64,000 bases of DNA. Origin: Stappia sp. WLB 29 (GTDB lineage Bacteria > Pseudomonadota > Alphaproteobacteria > Rhizobiales > Stappiaceae). This document shows, one piece after another, positions 16,962 to 25,196 of the stretch. The translations under genes were made by a program, and so were the position numbers. Within the stretch, counting starts at the first letter, position 1, and every line of letters starts with the position of its first letter. Under the pieces are notes generated by a model. That model saw only the letters and a program-made list of their open reading frames with translations. It had not been told where the DNA came from and did no database searches. The stretch is taken from assembly GCF_023507705.1 (NCBI RefSeq), contig NZ_JALBGD010000002.1, forward strand, positions 512,686 to 576,685, read 5' to 3'.

Positions 16962-17930
16962 TCAGTTGGCGGCGGGCTGCAGGCGGGCCGGGATCTCGAT
17001 GCCCTGCTCGCGGTACCAGCGGGCGGCGCCGGGATGCAGCGGGATCGTCGCGTATTGCAGCGTCAGCTGAGCCAGATCGACGCCCTTGACCGAGGCGAGC
17101 GCCGCGCCCTGGGCCTCCTTGTCCTCCATCACCGCCTTGACGATCTTGTAGGCCGCCTCTTCCGACAGGGCGGGACCTGCGGCCGCGCCGACGCCGAAGC
17201 TCCAGGTCGCATAGGCCGGCATCCCGTCGGCCGCGCCCGCGGGCACGTCGACGATGGAGACGTCCGGCATCTTCTCTGCGAGCACCGCCTTCTGCTCGTC
17301 GGTCAGGCCGAGCACCTTGATCGGGGTGAAGGTGGCGATGTCGAGGGTCGAGCCGTCGAGCTTGGTGCCGGCGCCCGACTTCACGTAGCCGGCGACGCGG
17401 TTGTCCTTGATCATGTCGACGACGTCGGTGGTCGAGCCGCGCACATAGTCGGCCGACAGGCCGAGCGCTTCGAACACCGCCTCGGTGGTGCTCTCGGTCG
17501 CCGAGCCCTTGATGCCCGGGTTGAAGCGCACGCCCTTCAGCTCGGCAAGGCTGCCGACCTCGGCGTCCTCGCGCACGATGACGTTCTGCGGCGCACCGGT
17601 ATAGACCCACAGCAGGCCGAGTTTCATCGGCCGGCCGTCGAACTCGTTGGTGCCGGCATGGGCATGCTGGGCGACGTTGGTGGTGACGAGGCCGAAGTCG
17701 ACCTGGCCGCGCTCGATGCGGCGCAGGTTGTCGAGCGTCGCGCCGGTTTCCACGACGGAGGCCTCGAGGCCCTCCGCCTTCTCGTTCACCAGCTTGGCGA
17801 CGGAGACGAAATAGCCGTAGTGGTTGGACGAGGCCGAGGTGGAGCCGATCAGCAGCTTCTCCTGGGCAACGGCGGGCTGGGCGAGCGCAAGCGCGAACGC
17901 GCCCGCCATGGCGAGATGTGAAAGTCGCAT
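16962..17930 (-). CDS. TAXI-family TRAP transporter solute-binding protein
   Basis: 322-aa periplasmic TAXI (TRAP-associated extracytoplasmic immunogenic) binding protein. Signal peptide about 1-22 (MAGAFALALAQPAVAQ). Family motifs follow: IGSTSASSNHYGYFV, GQVDFGLVTTNVAQHA, and NPGIKGSATEST at about residue 137. ATG 17930 has GGAGG 6-8 nt upstream; the longer open frame adds an arginine/proline-rich non-signal stretch. First gene of taxi-permease-AtuA-partner, divergent from the LysR gene at 18094. TAXI proteins mostly bind dicarboxylates or amino acids; the ligand here is unknown. Confidence 0.92.
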   Translation of the reverse strand: MRLSHLAMAGAFALALAQPAVAQEKLLIGSTSASSNHYGYFVSVAKLVNEKAEGLEASVVETGATLDNLRRIERGQVDFGLVTTNVAQHAHAGTNEFDGRPMKLGLLWVYTGAPQNVIVREDAEVGSLAELKGVRFNPGIKGSATESTTEAVFEALGLSADYVRGSTTDVVDMIKDNRVAGYVKSGAGTKLDGSTLDIATFTPIKVLGLTDEQKAVLAEKMPDVSIVDVPAGAADGMPAYATWSFGVGAAAGPALSEEAAYKIVKAVMEDKEAQGAALASVKGVDLAQLTLQYATIPLHPGAARWYREQGIEIPARLQPAAN

Positions 17931-18072
17931 CGTGATTTCCTCCCATGTGCCCTTGGCGGGCAGCGATCTCGGGCCGGTCCTTCCGCCTGGACGCCGCTCC
18001 TCCGGCGCCCGCACCGACGGCGGACCTGTACCCTTTGCAAGAGTGTCCTAGGATCTTTGTTGTCAGAAGTGC

Positions 18073-18086
18073 TTATTTTGCGATAA
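18073..18086 (-). promoter_or_regulatory. Candidate LysR box TTAT-N6-ATAA between TAXI operon and LysR gene
   Basis: TTATTTTGCGATAA, a 4-bp inverted repeat with AT-rich arms, sits 8 bp before the LysR start in the 163-bp divergent intergenic region. Autoregulation plus control of the TAXI operon is the usual arrangement. Confidence 0.4.
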
Positions 18087-18093
18087 TTGATGC

Positions 18094-19026
18094 ATGGATC
18101 GCAACAAATTCGATCTGGAGGACCTGCGGGTCTTTTCCAGCCTCGCCACAGGCGGGCGGTTTCGCGCCGTCGCCGACGAGATCGGCATGTCCGCCTCCGC
18201 CCTCAGCCGGCAGATCGCCCGGCTGGAGGAGCGGCTCGGCACGCGCCTGTTCAACCGCGACACGCGCAATGTCTCGCTGACCCCGCAGGGCCACACCCTG
18301 CTGCGGCTGGCGCAGCAGGTGCTCAACACCGCTGCCAATGCGGGGGCGGAGTTCGACGCCTATCTCGCGGCCCGGCGCGGCCGGTTGACGATTGCCGGCC
18401 TGCCGTCGGTGACCGCCGGATTGCTGCCTTCGCTGGTCGCCCGGTTCCTCGCCCGCCATCCCGATATCGACGTGCAGATCAACGACGCGCTGTCCGACAG
18501 CGTCATCCGCTCGGTCGAGCAGGGCGAGTCCGATCTCGGCTTCACGGCCGGCGCGGTGGAAAATTCCGACCGGATCTCGTTCCGCACCCTGCTGTCGGAC
18601 CCGTTCGTGGCGGTGGGGGCGGCCGGCGGCATTCTGGAGGATCGCGACAGCTGCACCTGGCGGGAACTCAGCGAAATGCCGCTGGTCGCCATGGCGCGCG
18701 GCACCAGCGTGCGGCTTCTGATCGATGCGGCCTGCTCGCAGCAGAACCTGCCGTTCCGCCCGCGCTTCGAGGTGGCGCATCTCGCCACCGCCGGGGCCTT
18801 CGTGTCGCAGGGGCTGGGCGTCACCGCCCTGCCGGTGCTGACCCTGCCGGTGCTGAGTTCGGGAAATCTGATCTACCGCCGGCTGGTGGAGCCGGAGGTG
18901 CTGCGCCATGTCGGCATCATCTGGCGGGCCGGCCATGTGCTGTCGCCGGCCGCCACCGCCTTTCTCGACCTGGTGCGCGGCGTCGATCTGTCCAGCGAGG
19001 TGCCGGATCCGTTCGGAACCGGCTGA
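18094..19026 (+). CDS. LysR-family transcriptional regulator
   Basis: 310-aa LysR protein, HTH at about residues 8-66 ([22 protein letters not shown], then [17 protein letters not shown]), effector-binding domain about 90-300. Divergent from the TAXI-TRAP/AtuA operon, its likely target. ATG 18094 lacks a clear Shine-Dalgarno but is the only start that gives a complete HTH. It is convergent with the methyltransferase at 19030, with only 3 bp between stops. Confidence 0.9.
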   Translation: MDRNKFDLEDLRVFSSLATGGRFRAVADEIGMSASALSRQIARLEERLGTRLFNRDTRNVSLTPQGHTLLRLAQQVLNTAANAGAEFDAYLAARRGRLTIAGLPSVTAGLLPSLVARFLARHPDIDVQINDALSDSVIRSVEQGESDLGFTAGAVENSDRISFRTLLSDPFVAVGAAGGILEDRDSCTWRELSEMPLVAMARGTSVRLLIDAACSQQNLPFRPRFEVAHLATAGAFVSQGLGVTALPVLTLPVLSSGNLIYRRLVEPEVLRHVGIIWRAGHVLSPAATAFLDLVRGVDLSSEVPDPFGTG

Positions 19027-19029
19027 GCC

Positions 19030-19836
19030 TCAGCGCGCCGGCCGGGCATCTCGGGCGCGGCCGCACACGAGAACCGCCTCGCGAGCAACGTTCAGCACGC
19101 CGCCGGCCTCGTCCAGCCGCGCGGCGACGAGCCGGCGCAGAGCCGCGATCTCCGCTTCGCCGGCCCGGTTTCCGGGCGGGTAGGACGTCAGATACTGGAC
19201 GATGTCGTCGGCGTCGGCGATGACATAGATGTCCTGGAAGCGGTGCAAGGCGACATCATCGAACCGCTCGCCGAACAACTCGAGCGCCCGGCCGGGGCCG
19301 AAGATGCGGGCGGCGGGATCGCGCGGGGCGCCGCCGAAGGCGCGGCTGCCGAGATCGAACAGCGCGCCGAGATTGTCCTCGCCATTGGTGGTGACGGCGG
19401 CAAGGCCCCCCGGGCGCAACACGCGGGCCATCTCGTCGAGCGCCCGTCCGGCATCCTCCACGTGATAGAGCATGTGCATTGCGATGGCCGCGTCGAAGCT
19501 GGCGTCGGCGAAGGGCAGGTCGGCTGCGTCGCAGGCCTTGCCAGTGAGCGACGGGATACGGCCGTCTCGCTCCAGATTGGCGATCGCTTCCGATACCATC
19601 CCGGCGGAATTGTCGGTGAGCGTAAGCCGCAGGCCGGAGGGGCAGGAGTTGCCGGCGGAGAGCCAGAACCAGCCGGCGCCGCACCCGATATCGAGAACGT
19701 CGCTGTCCGGCGTCAGCTCCAGCTGCGCGCTCACCCAGTCGAACCAGTTTCGATTGGCGTAGCGCGCGTGCAACCCGCCGCGCGCCCTGAGATTGCCGCT
19801 CGTGCGGTACTGATCGGCAACCGGGGTCTCCGGCAT
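19030..19836 (-). CDS. Class I SAM-dependent methyltransferase
   Basis: 268-aa Methyltransf_11/25-type protein. SAM-binding motif I DIGCGAG at about 49-55, an acidic end of strand 2 (LTLTDNSAG), and the FADASFDAAIAMHMLYHV post-motif region around 105. The start is ATG 19836 because AGGAG lies 6 nt upstream; ATG 19851 and the upstream extension have no ribosome site. It is the last gene of caiB-methyltransferase-methyltransferase on the minus strand, 122 bp after its neighbour with a strong hairpin between. Substrate unknown; a small acid, CoA-related metabolite or quinone-like molecule are all possible. Confidence 0.82.
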   Translation of the reverse strand: MPETPVADQYRTSGNLRARGGLHARYANRNWFDWVSAQLELTPDSDVLDIGCGAGWFWLSAGNSCPSGLRLTLTDNSAGMVSEAIANLERDGRIPSLTGKACDAADLPFADASFDAAIAMHMLYHVEDAGRALDEMARVLRPGGLAAVTTNGEDNLGALFDLGSRAFGGAPRDPAARIFGPGRALELFGERFDDVALHRFQDIYVIADADDIVQYLTSYPPGNRAGEAEIAALRRLVAARLDEAGGVLNVAREAVLVCGRARDARPAR

Positions 19837-19860
19837 GGCGCGCTCCTGCATGGCTTGGGA

Positions 19861-19887
19861 GGGGCCGGCCCGATGCGGACCGGCCCC
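19861..19887 (-). other. Strong GC hairpin in the leader of the 19030 methyltransferase
   Basis: Arms GGGGCCGGTCCG and CGGGCCGGCCCC (minus strand) pair over 12 positions, one a G-T wobble, with a 3-nt CAT loop. It lies 25 bp upstream of the methyltransferase start and has no T tract. It may be an attenuator, a processing site, or the remains of a terminator between the two methyltransferase genes. Confidence 0.5.
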
Positions 19888-19958
19888 TGGGTGGGCCTTG
19901 CGAGTTAAGCACCGCACCGCAAAGCGGGCAAGCTGGCGAGACTTGCAAGGGGCGGGCG

Positions 19959-20663
19959 TCAGCCGGCGGCCGGATGCAGCTCGTAGAGCGTGAGCGGCTG
20001 GATCAGGCGAAAGCCCTTCTCGCTCGCTGTCGCATTGACCTTGAACAGGGCGTCCAGCTCGCCGCGGCGCTCTCGCGCCGCCGCCTTGCGCGCCGGATCG
20101 ACGGCGACGAGATAGTCGATGAACTCCTCCAGGGCGGCGAAGTCCGACAGGCGGTCGTAGGTGTCGTGCCGGGCGACGTGCCAGTTTCCGCTGGCGATGT
20201 CGGCATCGAGCGCGCGCAGGGCCGCGGCCCGGATCTCCGTCTCGTCCTCGACCGGGCGCATCACCTCGAAGAAGCTGCCGCGGGCGAGCGGCTCCACGAC
20301 GATCAGCGCGCCGCCTTTCGTCAGCACCCGCCGGGTCTCGGCGAGCGCCTGGCGCATCACCGCTTCAGGCACGTGGTGCAGGGCGTTGAGGAAGATCGCC
20401 GCGTCGAAGCTGCCGTCCGCAAAGGGCATGGCCTCGGCGGTCGCGCGCTCGAAGCGGGCGTGCCGTACCGCCTTGCGGGTAGCCTCGATCGCCGCCGCGT
20501 CCGGGTCGATGCCGGTCATCTCGAAGCCCTTGGCAGCGAGCGAGCGCGACAGCGCGCCATGGCCGCAGCCGATGTCGAGTACCTTGCGGGCCTTGCGGCC
20601 GGTCAGGATCTCAAGCAACCGCTCGCCGGTCTGCGGGACGGGAACCGCCTCAGGCCTCGACAC
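19959..20663 (-). CDS. Class I SAM-dependent methyltransferase (Methyltransf_11 type)
   Basis: 234-aa methyltransferase with motif I DIGCGHG at about 30-36, acidic GIDPDAA after strand 2, and FADGSFDAAIFLNALHHV near residue 85. It starts at GTG 20663, inside the last codons of the CaiB gene (14-nt overlap), with GGAG 7 nt upstream; longer starts only read antisense-like arginine/serine sequence. Overlap implies co-translation with the CoA-transferase, so a role in the same pathway is likely. Substrate not predictable. Confidence 0.83.
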   Translation of the reverse strand: MSRPEAVPVPQTGERLLEILTGRKARKVLDIGCGHGALSRSLAAKGFEMTGIDPDAAAIEATRKAVRHARFERATAEAMPFADGSFDAAIFLNALHHVPEAVMRQALAETRRVLTKGGALIVVEPLARGSFFEVMRPVEDETEIRAAALRALDADIASGNWHVARHDTYDRLSDFAALEEFIDYLVAVDPARKAAARERRGELDALFKVNATASEKGFRLIQPLTLYELHPAAG

Positions 20664-21783
20664 GGGAGAACTCCGCGCGGACCCTGTCGGTATCGGCGCC
20701 GAGCGCCGGCACCGGGCCGAACTCCGGCGACTTGCCGTCGACCAGCGCGCCGGGGGCGAGCAGGCGCACCGGGCCGGTCGGCGTGTCCGCCTCGACATGG
20801 CGGTTCTGCGGGTGGCGGACCAGGTCGTCCATGGTGCTCACCCGGCCGAAGGCGATGCGGGCATCGCGCAGCCGGTCGGCCAGCGCATCGCGCGTGTGGC
20901 CGGAGAACACCTCGTTGATGATCGCGTCCAGTTCGGCGCGGTGGGCGACCCGGCGCGAATTGCTGGTGAAGCGGCTGTCGGTCGCCACTTCAGGACGTTC
21001 CAGCACGTCGCGGCAGAAATTGACCCACTCGCGCTCGTTCTGGATCGAGAACAGCACGTCCTTGCCGTCGCTTCCCGAATAGGCGCCGTAGGGAGCGATG
21101 GTCGGATGGTTGAGGCCGTTGCGCTCCGGTTCCTTGCCGCCATAGGCAAACTGCAGGTAGGGCACGTTCATCCAGTCGGCGAGCGCGTGGAACAGCGACA
21201 CGGCGATATGGCGGCCCTCGCCGCTGCGCTCGCGGGCGAACAGCGCCTGCAGCACGGCCTGGTGCGCGGTCATGCCGGCCGCGATGTCGCAGACCGAGAC
21301 GCCGACGCGCGCCGGGCCTTCCGCATTGCCGGTGATCGCCGACAATCCGCTTTCGGCCTGCACCAAGAGGTCGTAGGCCTTCAGGTCGCGGAACGGACCC
21401 TCGTCGCCATAGCCGGAGATCGACACGGTGATCAGCCGCGGGTTCTCCTGGCGCAGCCGGTCGGGGGCGAAGCCGAGACGGTCGATGGCGCCGGGCGCGA
21501 GGTTCTGGATGAAGACGTCGGCCTTGGCGATCATCGCCGCCAGCAGGGCGCGGTCGGCATCGTCTCGCAGGTCGAGGCAGACGGACTCCTTGCCGCGGTT
21601 GAGCCAGACGAAATAGGCGCTTTCGCCATGCACCAGATGATCGTAGGCGCGGGCGAAATCGCCCTCGGGCCGCTCCACCTTGACGACGCGCGCGCCGGCT
21701 TCCGCCAGCCGCCCGGACAGATAGGGCGCGGCCACCGCCTGCTCGACGGACACCACGAAGAGACCGGAAAGATCACCCTGCAT
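20650..21783 (-). CDS. CaiB/BaiF (family III) CoA-transferase; itaconate CoA-transferase candidate
   Basis: 377-aa family III CoA-transferase moving CoA between carboxylic acids through an aspartyl-anhydride intermediate. The catalytic Asp is about D138 in KAYDLLVQAESG; VSVCDIAAG near 163 is the second hallmark. I use ATG 21783; TTG 21789, 5 nt after GGGAG, would add two residues and is a real alternative. Divergent from a CitE-type lyase gene and preceded by the LysR-type box at 21862. The combination CaiB + CitE + MaoC-like + acyl-CoA dehydrogenase + MmgE/PrpD matches the Pseudomonas itaconate locus, where this family is Ict. Substrate is thus inferred, family is sure. Confidence 0.88.
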   Translation of the reverse strand: MQGDLSGLFVVSVEQAVAAPYLSGRLAEAGARVVKVERPEGDFARAYDHLVHGESAYFVWLNRGKESVCLDLRDDADRALLAAMIAKADVFIQNLAPGAIDRLGFAPDRLRQENPRLITVSISGYGDEGPFRDLKAYDLLVQAESGLSAITGNAEGPARVGVSVCDIAAGMTAHQAVLQALFARERSGEGRHIAVSLFHALADWMNVPYLQFAYGGKEPERNGLNHPTIAPYGAYSGSDGKDVLFSIQNEREWVNFCRDVLERPEVATDSRFTSNSRRVAHRAELDAIINEVFSGHTRDALADRLRDARIAFGRVSTMDDLVRHPQNRHVEADTPTGPVRLLAPGALVDGKSPEFGPVPALGADTDRVRAEFSRVEA

Positions 21784-21861
21784 TTTCAAAGCTTCTCCCT
21801 GTAAGTATCGCCAGTATGCCCGAAGCGCGGCATCGGGAGTAATAGAGGGGAGCGCCCGCAG

Positions 21862-21878
21862 CTATTGCCGCAATCTAT
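21862..21878 (-). promoter_or_regulatory. Shared LysR-type box, copy A (caiB promoter)
   Basis: Minus strand reads ATAGA-TTGCG-GCAATAG, fitting ATAGR-N5-GCAATAG shared with 31049-31065 and 36765-36781. T-N11-A spacing is present, and ATTGC-N-GCAAT inside it is a perfect dyad. It is 78 bp upstream of the caiB start and 146 bp upstream of the divergent lyase gene. Confidence 0.65.
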
Positions 21879-22024
21879 GCCCCGGCGGCCATTCTCGCCC
21901 TGCCGCAGCCCCTGCCATAGCCGCAATCAATGAGGGCGGACGCAATTCGCTATTGGCCGGCGCGCGCCGCTCGCGCTTTTGTGGGCGCCTGCGACTTCTG
22001 ACCAACCCATCCGGCGGACCCATC

Positions 22025-22864
22025 ATGACACATCGCAACGAGACGACCGCGAAGGTCGACCGCATCACCCTGCCGCTCTTCGTGCCCGGCGACCGGCCGG
22101 AGCGTTTCGCCAAGGCGGTCGCCGCCGGCGCCGACGCGGTCATCGTCGACCTGGAGGACGCGGTCGCGCCCGCCGCCAAGGAGGCGGCGCGTGCCGGGCT
22201 TGCCGAGGCACTGGCACCACTGGTCGGCGAGGCGAGCATCCTGGTGCGCGTCAATGCCGGCGGCACGCCCTGGCATGCGGCGGATCTTGCCGCCTGCGCC
22301 GGCATTGCCGGTCTTGCCGGCGTCGTCCTGCCCAAGGCGGAGACGGGAGCCGATTGCGCCGGCGTTGCCGAGGCGACCGGCCTGCCGGTGATCGCGCTGG
22401 TGGAAAGCGCAAGAGGCCTTGCCAATGCCGGGGAGGTGGCCGGCGCCAGCGCTCGGCTCGCCTTCGGCTCCATCGATTTTGCCGCCGATCTCGGTATGGC
22501 GCACGCGCGCGAGGTGCTGCGCCCGGCCCGCTTCGCCCTGGCGATGGCCGCGCGCCTTGCCGGCCAGTGCGGCCCCATCGACGGGGTGACCACCGCACTC
22601 AAGGACGAGGAGGCGATTGCCGGCGACTGCCGCCATGCGGTGGAGATGGGTTTTGCCGGCAAGCTAATCATCCATCCGGCGCAGATCGCTCCGGCGCGGC
22701 GGGGCTTTGCGCCGTCGCAGGCCGAGTGCGCGTGGGCGCAGCGGGTGCTTGCGGCCGTGGAGGGGGGCGCTGCGGCGGTCGCCGTCGACGGCGCGATGGT
22801 CGATGCGCCGGTGATCATCAAGGCCCGGCAGATCCTGGCCCGCGCCGCCTCCGCCGCCGGCTGA
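22025..22864 (+). CDS. HpcH/HpaI or CitE-type acyl-CoA lyase; citramalyl-CoA lyase candidate
   Basis: 279-aa CitE-like TIM-barrel lyase cleaving a 3-hydroxy-acyl-CoA by retro-Claisen chemistry. Visible active-site motifs: LFVPGDRPERF near residue 18, VDLEDAV at 41-47, LVRVN with R75, E127 in ALVESARG and D151 in FGSIDFAADLG (Mg ligands). In the itaconate pathway this family (Ccl) splits citramalyl-CoA into acetyl-CoA and pyruvate; malyl-CoA-type activity is the alternative. ATG 22025 opens the first family-like residues. Divergent from caiB with a 241-bp shared regulatory region, and followed by the bidirectional-looking terminator at 22901. Confidence 0.87.
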   Translation: MTHRNETTAKVDRITLPLFVPGDRPERFAKAVAAGADAVIVDLEDAVAPAAKEAARAGLAEALAPLVGEASILVRVNAGGTPWHAADLAACAGIAGLAGVVLPKAETGADCAGVAEATGLPVIALVESARGLANAGEVAGASARLAFGSIDFAADLGMAHAREVLRPARFALAMAARLAGQCGPIDGVTTALKDEEAIAGDCRHAVEMGFAGKLIIHPAQIAPARRGFAPSQAECAWAQRVLAAVEGGAAAVAVDGAMVDAPVIIKARQILARAASAAG

Positions 22865-22875
22865 CCGGGTTCCGC

Positions 22876-22925
22876 AAAAAAGACGCCCGTGCCATCGGCC
22901 AAAAAAAGACGCCCGTGCCATCGGC
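22876..22925. repeat. 24-bp tandem direct repeat carrying half a terminator
   Basis: Two identical 24-bp units (22876-22899 and 22902-22925), each six A then GACGCCCGTGCCATCGGC, are offset by 26 bp. Only the second is followed by the complementary arm, so the first is a duplicated, orphan half of the terminator. Confidence 0.85.
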
Positions 22926-22936
22926 ACGGGCGTTTC
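22901..22936 (-). terminator. Rho-independent terminator of the cyclase-liv-aldh-sdr operon
   Basis: On the minus strand a near-perfect stem (AACGCCCGTGCC / GGCACGGGCGTC, loop GAT) is followed by seven T. It lies 43 bp after the SDR stop and ends the eight-gene minus-strand operon. Read on the plus strand it has only three T and could also weakly stop the lyase transcript. Confidence 0.85.
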
Positions 22937-22978
22937 CAGTGGTGGGGCAGGGGACCCCTGGCTGCTCGGTCAGACTGG

Positions 22979-23728
22979 CTAGATCGTGCGCCCGCCATCG
23001 ACCTCGAGGATGACGCCGGTGATGAAGTCGGCTTCGTCCGAGGCGAGGTAAAGCGCGGCATTGGCGATGTCGCGCGGCTGCGACAGGCGGCCGAGCGGGA
23101 TGGTGGCGAGGAATTTCGCCCGGTTCTCCGGCGTGTCCGGCATGCCCATGAACTGCTCCAGCAGGCCGGTGACGCCCATCACCGGGGCGATGCCGTTGAC
23201 GCGGATCTTGTCGGGGGCGAGCTCGACGGCAAGGCTGCGGGTCATCAGGTTCACCGCGCCCTTCGACGAGTTGTACCAGGTCAGGCCCGGACGCGGCCGG
23301 ATGCCGGCGGTCGAGCCGACATTGATCATCACGCCGGCGCCCTGCTCGCGCCAGATCGGCACGCAGGTCTTGGTCATGTGGAAGATCGACAGCACGTTGA
23401 TGTCGTAGATCTTGCGGAAGGTCGCCTCGTCCGTCTCCATCAAGGGCCGGTTCGGGTTGGTCCAGCCGGCATTGTTGACCACGATGTCGAGCGAGCCGAA
23501 GGCATCGCAGGTCTTCGCCACGGCCGCCGCCACGTCCTCGGCCTTGGAGACGTCGCACTTGACGGCGATGGCCGCATCGCCGAGCTCGGCGGCGACGGCC
23601 CTGGCGCCGTCCTCGTTCAGGTCGACGATCGCCACCTTGGCGCCTTCGCGCACATAGGTCTCGGCGATGCCCTTGCCGAAGCCGGAGGCGGCGCCGGTGA
23701 CGAGAGTGGTTTTTCCTTGAAGTCGCAT
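22979..23728 (-). CDS. Short-chain dehydrogenase/reductase (SDR)
   Basis: 249-aa classical NAD(P)-dependent SDR: TGAASGFG cofactor motif at 11-18, D61 after strand 3, NNAG at 85-88 and the catalytic triad S139, Y152, K156. It oxidises or reduces a secondary alcohol/ketone; family neighbours include FabG-like and 3-hydroxyacyl dehydrogenases. Starts at ATG 23728 with GAGGA upstream, 13 bp after the aldehyde dehydrogenase. Last gene of the cyclase-liv operon, followed by a strong terminator. Substrate is inferred only as an intermediate of the same pathway. Confidence 0.9.
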   Translation of the reverse strand: MRLQGKTTLVTGAASGFGKGIAETYVREGAKVAIVDLNEDGARAVAAELGDAAIAVKCDVSKAEDVAAAVAKTCDAFGSLDIVVNNAGWTNPNRPLMETDEATFRKIYDINVLSIFHMTKTCVPIWREQGAGVMINVGSTAGIRPRPGLTWYNSSKGAVNLMTRSLAVELAPDKIRVNGIAPVMGVTGLLEQFMGMPDTPENRAKFLATIPLGRLSQPRDIANAALYLASDEADFITGVILEVDGGRTI

Positions 23729-23741
23729 GTCTTTGCTGTCC

Positions 23742-25196
23742 TCAGCCGTGATTGTGGACGACGGTCTTGATGTGAGAGAATTCGTGCAGCGCCGCGAAGC
23801 CCTTCTCGCGGCCGTGGCCGGACTTGCGGATGCCGCCGAAGGGCAGCTCGATGCCGCCGCCCGCGCCGTAGCCGTTGATGAAGACCTGGCCGCAATGCAT
23901 CGCCTTGGCGACGCGCTGCTGGCGGCCGCCGTCGCGGGTCCAGATGCCGGCGACGAGGCCGTATTCGGTGCCGTTGGCGATGCGGATCGCCTCCGCCTCG
24001 TCGTCGAAGGGGATGGCGCACAGAACGGGTCCGAACACCTCCTCCTGGGCGATTCTGGAGTTCGGGTCGCAGGGGCCGAACAGGGCGGCGGCGACGTAGT
24101 AGCCGCCTTCCGGCGAGCCCTTGGCGATGCTGCCGCGGGCGACCAGCGGTGCATCGGCCTCGGCGATATAGGTCTCCACCCGCTTCTTCTGGCGGGCCGA
24201 GATCAGCGGCCCGAGCACGGCGTCCTCGCCGGAACCGGAGGCCGCGACCGCCTCGAAGCGGGTCTTCAGCTCGGCCATCACCTTGTCGTAGATGCCCCGC
24301 TGCAACAGCACGCGCGAGCCGGCCGAGCAGGTCTGGCCGCCGTTCTGGATGATGGCGTTGACCAGCACCGGATAGACCGCGTCGAGATCGGCATCGTCGA
24401 AGATGATCTGCGGCGACTTGCCGCCGAGCTCCAGCGTGCAGCCGATGAAGTTGCGCGCCGCCGCCGTCTGGATCAGCACGCCGACTTCCGGCGAGCCGGT
24501 GAAGGACAGGAAGTCGACCTTTCGATGCTCGGACAGGGCCTTGCCGGCGACCTCGCCGCGGCCGGTGACGATGTTGATGGCGCCGGCCGGGAAGCCGACC
24601 TCCATAGCCAGTTCGCCGATGCGCAGCGCCGTCAGGCAGGCGTCCTCCGCCGGCTTCAGCACGGTGGCGTTGCCCATGGCAAGTGCCGGGGCGATCGAGC
24701 GGCCGAACATCTGCGCCGGATAGTTCCACGGGATGATGTGGCCGGTGACGCCATGCGGCTCGCGCAGCACCTGCACGTTGTAGCCGTTGAGGAAGGGAAT
24801 GACCTCGCCATGCACCTTGTCCGCGGCGCCGCCGTAATATTCGAAGTAGCGGGCCGTCGCGATCATGTCGGCGCGCGCCTGCTTGATCGGCTTGCCGTTG
24901 TCCATGGTCTCGAGCCGGGCGAGCGCCTCGGCCTCCTCCAGGATGCGGTTGCCGAGGCGCACCATCAGCCGGCCGCGCTCGGCCGCCGTCAGCTTGGACC
25001 AGGGCCCGCCGTCGAACGCGGCGCGGGCGGCCGCAACCGCCGCATCGACATCCTCGGGGCCGCTGTCGGCGATGCGGGTGAACACTTCGCCGTCGATGGG
25101 CGAGCGCACGTCCATCTCCTTGCCGGAGGCCGCCGGCACCCATTTCCCGTCGATCAGGTTGAGGGCGCGGGGCAGGGGGACGTTTGTGACAGTCAT
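23742..25196 (-). CDS. NAD(P)-dependent aldehyde dehydrogenase
   Basis: 484-aa ALDH superfamily enzyme oxidising an aldehyde to an acid. Catalytic residues are all present: N158 in PWNYP, E256 in LELGGKSP and the nucleophile C290 in NGGQTC; FTGSPEVG near 232 is the NAD loop. Its ATG overlaps the livF stop by one base (TGATG). Together with the Zn alcohol dehydrogenase at 31240 it would turn a primary alcohol into a carboxylic acid, a sensible feed for the CoA-transferase. Specificity unknown. Confidence 0.92.
   Translation of the reverse strand: MTVTNVPLPRALNLIDGKWVPAASGKEMDVRSPIDGEVFTRIADSGPEDVDAAVAAARAAFDGGPWSKLTAAERGRLMVRLGNRILEEAEALARLETMDNGKPIKQARADMIATARYFEYYGGAADKVHGEVIPFLNGYNVQVLREPHGVTGHIIPWNYPAQMFGRSIAPALAMGNATVLKPAEDACLTALRIGELAMEVGFPAGAINIVTGRGEVAGKALSEHRKVDFLSFTGSPEVGVLIQTAAARNFIGCTLELGGKSPQIIFDDADLDAVYPVLVNAIIQNGGQTCSAGSRVLLQRGIYDKVMAELKTRFEAVAASGSGEDAVLGPLISARQKKRVETYIAEADAPLVARGSIAKGSPEGGYYVAAALFGPCDPNSRIAQEEVFGPVLCAIPFDDEAEAIRIANGTEYGLVAGIWTRDGGRQQRVAKAMHCGQVFINGYGAGGGIELPFGGIRKSGHGREKGFAALHEFSHIKTVVHNHG

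Noticed and set aside
13738..17946. A 1402-codon open frame on the minus strand spanning AtuA, the TRAP permease and TAXI genes
   Set aside because: Only its last 445 codons are family-like (AtuA). The rest is an arginine/histidine-rich out-of-frame shadow of the TRAP genes, a normal effect of very high GC.
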